DNA from: Lachnospiraceae bacterium
GTDB lineage: Bacteria; Bacillota; Clostridia; Lachnospirales; Lachnospiraceae
NCBI GenBank assembly: GCA_024693545.1
Contig: JAILKT010000111.1
Location: 1-37,652, forward strand
Length of the DNA: 37,652 nucleotides
Direction: 5' to 3'
In this document: one piece after another, positions 32,890 to 37,652 of the stretch
Layout of the letters: each line of letters begins with the position of its first letter
Numbering within the stretch: the stretch's first letter is position 1
Program-made: the position numbers and the translations under genes
The notes under the pieces: generated by a model
Database searches by the model: none
What the model saw: only the letters and a program-made list of their open reading frames with translations
Told to the model about the DNA's origin: nothing

Positions 32890-34197
32890 ATGATCCGAAA
32901 AACTGTTTTGGAAATTTTGACCAGGATAATTGAAAAGAAAGAGCCCTGTCACATCGTACTGGGTCAGGCACTTGAAAAAATGAGCGACCTCCCGGAGAAG
33001 GACAGGGCTTTTGTAAAGCTGCTTGTTTACGGTGTCCTTGAGAGGAAGATCATGCTCGACAGGGTGATCGAAGAACTTAGCGGCAGGACGATCAATAAAG
33101 TGAAGCCGATAGTTCGAAACATTCTCAGGATCGGTATATATCAGCTGGCATTTACCGATGTACCGGATCATGCTGCAGTATTTGAGACTGTTTCACTTGC
33201 GAAGAAGGGGCCCGCAGCGCCCTTTAAATCGTTTATTAATGCCAATCTTAGGTCTTTTCAGAGACGCAGGGATTATTTCATGATCGAATATCCGAAAACC
33301 CTTGAGCCGAAGGAAAAGCTTTCTTATGAATATTCGATGCCTCTCTGGATCACGCAGATGTGGCTGAAACGGTTCGGCACGGAGCAAACGGAGAAAATCA
33401 TGAAGGCTTTTCTTGAGCCTCACGGTCTTCCTGTCAGGATCAACATTTCAAAAGCAAAGGAAGATGATGTGATAGCAGCGCTTACGGCGCAAGGCATTAA
33501 AGCCGAAAAGTCGGCGCTCTGCGATAACGCATATATTCTCTTCGATTGTCCCGCCCCCAACCTTGTAAAGGAGTTTAGCGAAGGACTGATCACAGTTCAG
33601 GATGCTGCATGTGTGCTTTCGGGACAGATGATAGGACTTAAAGGCAGTGAAAATGTTCTTGATATATGTGCCGCGCCGGGCGGAAAAACTATGAACGCTG
33701 CCGACATTATGCTTGCACTGGCGGGGAGTAAAGAACGGGCCGGACATGTTACAGCCTGTGATATATCACAAAATAAGACGGATCTTATTAATGAAAATAT
33801 AGAGAGATGCGGATTTGACAATATAAGCGTTATGATAAACGACGCCACCGTCTTTAACGAAAAGTTTGAAGATGCGTTTGACGTGGTAATATGCGACCTC
33901 CCGTGTTCGGGACTCGGAATAATAGGGAAGAAACCGGATATCAGGTATAATGCGAGTGTCGAGGGGATAAATGAACTGTCGGAGCTTCAAAGGAAAATAC
34001 TGAGGAATGCGTTCAGATATGTAAAGAGAGGCGGAAAACTACTCTATTCAACATGTACGCTTACGGAAGCGGAGAACGAGAAAAATTGTGAATTCATTGA
34101 AAAGAGCGGATCGTTTAAGCTTGTAGCAAGTAAAACGATAATGCCGGGAACGTTCGGAGCAGACGGATTCTATATGAGTCTGTTTATTTCGGAGTGA
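32890..34197 (+). CDS. rsmB: 16S rRNA m5C967 methyltransferase
   Basis: 435 aa. An N-terminal NusB-like RNA-binding domain (about 1-130) is fused to a Rossmann methyltransferase. SAM motif LDICAAPGGKTMNAADI, the catalytic Cys pair Cys339 (CDLPCSGLG) and Cys389 (STCTL), as in RsmB/RsmF-type m5C enzymes. ATG 32890 has AGGAAAG just upstream; an in-frame ATG at 32848 lacks a ribosome site. It sits between fmt and rlmN, the standard Firmicute place. Confidence 0.94.
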   Translation: MIRKTVLEILTRIIEKKEPCHIVLGQALEKMSDLPEKDRAFVKLLVYGVLERKIMLDRVIEELSGRTINKVKPIVRNILRIGIYQLAFTDVPDHAAVFETVSLAKKGPAAPFKSFINANLRSFQRRRDYFMIEYPKTLEPKEKLSYEYSMPLWITQMWLKRFGTEQTEKIMKAFLEPHGLPVRINISKAKEDDVIAALTAQGIKAEKSALCDNAYILFDCPAPNLVKEFSEGLITVQDAACVLSGQMIGLKGSENVLDICAAPGGKTMNAADIMLALAGSKERAGHVTACDISQNKTDLINENIERCGFDNISVMINDATVFNEKFEDAFDVVICDLPCSGLGIIGKKPDIRYNASVEGINELSELQRKILRNAFRYVKRGGKLLYSTCTLTEAENEKNCEFIEKSGSFKLVASKTIMPGTFGADGFYMSLFISE

Positions 34198-34199
34198 GA

Positions 34200-34264
34200 G
34201 GCAGGGGCTGATGACTTGCGCCCGACGAGAGAGGACCCGATCCTTTGGGGCAGGGGCTGATGAC
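34200..34264. repeat. 16-bp direct repeat upstream of rlmN
   Basis: GGCAGGGGCTGATGAC occurs at 34200-34215 and 34249-34264. Between them CGAGAGAGGACCC resembles the core of the repeat upstream of pyrH. Confidence 0.7.
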
Positions 34265-34319
34265 GGAATACGAAATGACAGACGGCTGAAAGGTGTGTAC
34301 CGGCCGCAGAAGGAGATAT

Positions 34320-35372
34320 ATGGGATACGAACGTAACATTATGGGCATGACGATCGAGGAACTGGGCGAACTTATGATGAAATACGGGCAACCCGCGTAT
34401 CGTGCCAAGCAGATATTTGAGAGAATACATGCGGGAGATGCAATGTCTCTTGACGAGATAACAAATATACCGGCATCTCTTAAAGAAAAGCTCAGGGCGG
34501 AAGGAATCGATGTCTTCCCGGTAAATATCCTTGAAAGGCTCGAATCAAAACTGGATGGTACAAAGAAATATATTTTCGGTCTTCATGACGGCAATGTGAT
34601 CGAGAGTGTGCTTATGGAATATAAGCATGGATACAGTATTTGTATATCATCACAGGTCGGATGCAGGATGGGCTGTACCTTCTGCGCATCAACGCTTGAC
34701 GGAAGGATCAGAAATCTGGATGCGGGAGAAATGCTGGGACAGATATACGCGATAAAGAAAAAAGAGGGAATAAAAGTTCACAGTATTGTTGTGATGGGGT
34801 GCGGCGAACCCATGGATAATTTTGATAATCTTGTCAGGTTTTTAAACCTGATCATACATCCGATGGGGATGAACCTGAGCGGCAGGAATATAACGGTGTC
34901 AACATGCGGCATAACCGAAAAAATAAGGGAACTGGCTGATATGAAATTTGCGCTGACACTTGCTATATCACTTCATTCGCCGACAGATGAGCTCAGAAGA
35001 ACCTTTATGCCGATCGCAAATAAATATACGATTGAAGAGCTGATGAAGGCAGCGGACTATTTCTTTGAAAAGACAGGAAGAAGAGTGACCTTTGAGTATT
35101 CGCTGATCAAGGGTCTAAATGATACAAAGGAATGTGCAATGGAACTTTCGCGCCTTCTTGCGGGTAAGAATTCACATGTAAATCTGATACCTGTTAACCC
35201 AATTAAGGAGAGAAAATGGGAACGCAGTAGTGATAACAGCGTAAATGCTTTTAAATTAATGCTTGAAAAAAACAGAATAAATGCTACTATTAGAAGAGGT
35301 ATGGGCGCTGATATTGACGCTGCTTGCGGTCAGCTCAGGCGTCGCTACCTCGGTTCAGAAAGACCGGAGTGA
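34320..35372 (+). CDS. rlmN: 23S rRNA (A2503-C2)/tRNA (A37-C2) methyltransferase, radical SAM
   Basis: 350 aa. It makes m2A at 23S rRNA A2503 and tRNA A37. The radical SAM cluster is CRMGCTFC with Cys115, Cys119 and Cys122. Other motifs are VVMGCGEPMDNFDN and SLHSPTDELRRTFMPI, and the C-terminal catalytic Cys is in GADIDAACGQL. It fits RlmN rather than the resistance paralogue Cfr by context and length. ATG 34320 has AAGGAG at 34310-34315; a frame extension to 34293 has no support. The PP2C gene begins 22 nt later. Confidence 0.95.
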   Translation: MGYERNIMGMTIEELGELMMKYGQPAYRAKQIFERIHAGDAMSLDEITNIPASLKEKLRAEGIDVFPVNILERLESKLDGTKKYIFGLHDGNVIESVLMEYKHGYSICISSQVGCRMGCTFCASTLDGRIRNLDAGEMLGQIYAIKKKEGIKVHSIVVMGCGEPMDNFDNLVRFLNLIIHPMGMNLSGRNITVSTCGITEKIRELADMKFALTLAISLHSPTDELRRTFMPIANKYTIEELMKAADYFFEKTGRRVTFEYSLIKGLNDTKECAMELSRLLAGKNSHVNLIPVNPIKERKWERSSDNSVNAFKLMLEKNRINATIRRGMGADIDAACGQLRRRYLGSERPE

Positions 35373-35394
35373 CACGAAACGAGGTGATGTATTG

Positions 35395-36135
35395 ATGCAG
35401 TCTATCGGCATGACTGACATCGGGATATCAAGGCAGATCAATCAGGATTATATCTTCTCGAGTGATACGACAGTCGGCATTCTTCCCAATTTGTATATCG
35501 TCGCAGACGGTATGGGAGGTCATAACGCCGGCGATTTCGCATCACGTTTTTGTGTTAATCACTTTATTGAATATATAAAAAGCATAGAGGAGAATCCGGT
35601 CAGTCTCCTCACTTGCATTGAAGACGGGATCAGAAATACAAACGAACAAATGATCATTGCAGCAGCCAAATCTCCGGAACTCATGGGCATGGGTACGACA
35701 TTTGTTCTTGCTACTGTCAATGATGACAACGTGCTTAATGTTGCAAATATCGGCGACAGCAGACTCTATCGCATTGGCAGTAATGGGATCACGCAGATCA
35801 CGCAGGATCATTCACTTGTGGCTGAAATGGTCAAAAACGGCGAAATAAGCAAAGAAGAGGCACGCCTTCATCCAAAGAAAAATGTTGTAACTCGTGCCTT
35901 AAGCGCGTCTGTTATTGTCAATCCCGATATGTTTGAAGTCGTTCTTGAAAAAGACGATCTAATACTTATGTGTTCAGACGGACTTTCAAATATGCTTTCC
36001 GATTCCGAAATATATGAGACTGTGATCAAGTATAGGGACAATCTTAAAGAACTCGCCGAAAAACTTATCGCCGAGGCAAATGCCAACGGTGGTAAGGATA
36101 ATATTTCGGTAATTGTTTTTGTCCCGGATAAATAA
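35395..36135 (+). CDS. prpC: PP2C-family Ser/Thr protein phosphatase (PrpC/Stp type)
   Basis: 246 aa metal-dependent phosphatase. Metal-binding Asp residues are visible at Asp18 (NQD), Asp38 (ADGMGGH), Asp195 (CSDG) and Asp235 (GGKDN). The length matches Stp/PrpC. It reverses phosphorylation by the PASTA kinase encoded next, 71 nt downstream. The frame is open upstream into rlmN, but ATG 35395 has GAGGTG at a good distance and the family N-terminus, so I place the start there. Confidence 0.94.
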   Translation: MQSIGMTDIGISRQINQDYIFSSDTTVGILPNLYIVADGMGGHNAGDFASRFCVNHFIEYIKSIEENPVSLLTCIEDGIRNTNEQMIIAAAKSPELMGMGTTFVLATVNDDNVLNVANIGDSRLYRIGSNGITQITQDHSLVAEMVKNGEISKEEARLHPKKNVVTRALSASVIVNPDMFEVVLEKDDLILMCSDGLSNMLSDSEIYETVIKYRDNLKELAEKLIAEANANGGKDNISVIVFVPDK

Positions 36136-36206
36136 CTTTAAATAGTCGTATATATGCCGGTCAAACAGGTTGGTACGATGCCGGATTGAAAAAGAGAGGT
36201 TAGGTA

Positions 36207-37652
36207 ATGATGGATAGTATAAAACCCGGAATGTTTATCAATGACAGATATGAGATCATAGACAAGGTAGGTTCAGGTGGCATGGCCAATGTTTATAAGG
36301 CAAAGTGTCATCGCCTTAATCGCTATGTTGCAATAAAGATACTTAAGCCTGAACTGTCATCCGATACGAACTTTATAAAGAAGTTCAGAGCGGAGGCACA
36401 GTCGGTCGCAGGACTTTCACATCCCAATATTGTCAGTGTATATGATGTCGGTGATGATGACGGACTTCATTACATAGTCATGGAGCTCGTAGAAGGTATT
36501 ACACTTAAAAGGTTTATAGAGCGCAAGCAGCGTCTTGAAGTCAGAGATGCTGTCGGTATAGCGATCCAGATCTGTCAGGGTATGGAAGCTGCCCATAATC
36601 ATCACATTATTCACAGGGACATTAAGCCGCAGAATATCATTATCTCGAGAGACGGAAAGGTTAAGGTTGCGGATTTCGGTATCGCAAAAGCAGCTTCATC
36701 GATCACGCTTACACAGGACAACGGAGCAGGTTCGGTACATTATCTTTCACCCGAACAGGCAAGAGGCGGTTACAGTGACGAGAGAAGTGATATTTATTCT
36801 CTGGGCGTTACAATGTATGAAATGCTTACCGGACAGGTTCCTTTTTCCGGTGATAACAATGTTTCGGTAGTTTTGTCGCATCTTCAGAATGAGGCTGTTC
36901 CGGTTATTGAACTTAATTCGGCCGTGCCTCGCAGCGTCGATATGATCGTACAGAAATGTATGCAGAAGAAGCCTGAACGCCGATACCAGAATGTTGCGGA
37001 ACTTATCGCGGATCTCCGCAGATCGATCACAGAACCTGATGGTGATTACGTCAGCATAACACAGTCTGTAAATGTTGTGAGTTCGGATACAAGAGGAATT
37101 ACACCCGAAGAGATAAAAGAACTCAACAACAGTTCTGCGCAGGGCCATATGGTGCATTACAGCAGAAAGAATCCTCAGGCACCCGTTCGTGATTATCGCG
37201 TAAGAGAGCGTGAGCGTTCCGGCAAAAACGACGATCTTGATCAGATCGGAAATCCTCTTGTGGAAAGGATCGTAACAATTGTCAGCATAATTGCGGCACT
37301 TGGGCTTATCTTTTTGATATTCTATCTTGTGAAGAATTCTTCATGGTTTGGAATCAACGATAACGACCCTGAAACAGAAAATGTGTCCGGTACGGCAGTT
37401 GATGAAGATGAGGATAAAGACAAGGATGTGACTCCGACCGAGAGCCTCATTATACATAAGTCAGATCCTACACCCACACCCACACCGATTCCCGATGACG
37501 CTCCCGAAAACATGGTAATGATGGGAAAGATCGACGGTGAGACACTCGATGATGCGGTTGATTATCTTAAGCTCCTTTCACCTGAATTTAAGATTATTTA
37601 TTCCGAAGAATACAGTGATGATGTTGAAAAGGGTATTGTATTTGATCAGGAA
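36207..37652 (+). CDS. prkC: PASTA-domain Ser/Thr protein kinase (PknB/PrkC type), 3' end outside the window
   Basis: First 482 codons, open to the window edge. Hanks-type kinase domain: GSGGMA (22-27), Lys44, HRDIKPQN (His136, Asp138) and DFG (156-158), then GSVHYLSPEQARGG. A membrane helix spans about 355-375. Outside the cell, an acidic Thr/Pro-rich stretch (PTPTPTP) leads into what looks like the first PASTA repeat (IDGETLDDAVDYLK, GIVFDQE). Such kinases sense lipid II or wall fragments and tune cell division and wall growth. The activation loop is one residue shorter than I recall for B. subtilis PrkC, with Asp where one Thr is usual. ATG 36207 has GAGAGG upstream (36210 is also possible). 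Number of PASTA repeats unknown. Confidence 0.95.
   Translation, partial: MMDSIKPGMFINDRYEIIDKVGSGGMANVYKAKCHRLNRYVAIKILKPELSSDTNFIKKFRAEAQSVAGLSHPNIVSVYDVGDDDGLHYIVMELVEGITLKRFIERKQRLEVRDAVGIAIQICQGMEAAHNHHIIHRDIKPQNIIISRDGKVKVADFGIAKAASSITLTQDNGAGSVHYLSPEQARGGYSDERSDIYSLGVTMYEMLTGQVPFSGDNNVSVVLSHLQNEAVPVIELNSAVPRSVDMIVQKCMQKKPERRYQNVAELIADLRRSITEPDGDYVSITQSVNVVSSDTRGITPEEIKELNNSSAQGHMVHYSRKNPQAPVRDYRVRERERSGKNDDLDQIGNPLVERIVTIVSIIAALGLIFLIFYLVKNSSWFGINDNDPETENVSGTAVDEDEDKDKDVTPTESLIIHKSDPTPTPTPIPDDAPENMVMMGKIDGETLDDAVDYLKLLSPEFKIIYSEEYSDDVEKGIVFDQE

Noticed and set aside
35281-35394. N-terminal extension of the PP2C protein with a hydrophobic stretch, suggesting a membrane form
   Set aside because: It overlaps the rlmN 3' end, lacks a ribosome site, and the family N-terminus begins at the ATG at 35395.

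Overview
The window is a 37.6 kb stretch of a low-to-moderate GC Firmicute chromosome, most likely a Clostridia member close to Lachnospiraceae. The evidence is a PolC-type replicase, RNase Y, a PASTA-type Ser/Thr kinase with its PP2C partner, strong AGGAGG ribosome sites with some TTG/GTG starts, and gene orders typical of that group. Every recognised gene, including the single tRNA, lies on the + strand. The content is almost entirely housekeeping. I see no insertion sequence, prophage, CRISPR array or defence island.

Layout: 13-11920 holds a bactofilin gene followed by pyrH-frr-uppS-cdsA-dxr-rseP-ispG-polC: pyrimidine supply and ribosome recycling, undecaprenyl and phospholipid precursor synthesis, the MEP isoprenoid pathway (dxr, ispG), a site-2 protease and the replicase. 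11937-12113 is a self-contained tRNA-Glu(CTC) unit with promoter, leader hairpin and terminator. 12131-13819 is the RNase Y unit. 13837-15284 is a class I aminotransferase with a structured leader. 15383-20346 carries alaS-tlyA-nadK-argR. 20542-24030 carries a YebC-family gene and a CPA1 cation/proton antiporter overlapping a TrkA-type RCK protein. 24119-27277 is recN-glgA. 27467-36135 runs murE-like, priA, def, fmt, rsmB, rlmN, PP2C, and the window ends inside the PASTA kinase gene (36207 onwards).

The most striking observation is in polC. The protein has every expected PolC block (OB fold, split PHP domain, zinc finger, polymerase active site), but the DnaQ-like 3'-5' proofreading exonuclease normally inserted in the PHP domain is absent. 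The flanking PHP halves are joined by about 30 residues, while the PHP metal-ligand set looks complete. This suggests a replicase that proofreads through PHP, through a separate exonuclease, or not at all.

Secondary observations: a possible RNA pseudoknot covering the start of rseP, the gene here with no visible Shine-Dalgarno sequence; a perfect hairpin abutting the ispG ribosome site; alternating AGATCA/TGATCT half-sites in the aminotransferase leader; a divergent murE; a Cys cluster in AlaRS; and short direct or tandem repeats in five separate intergenic gaps.
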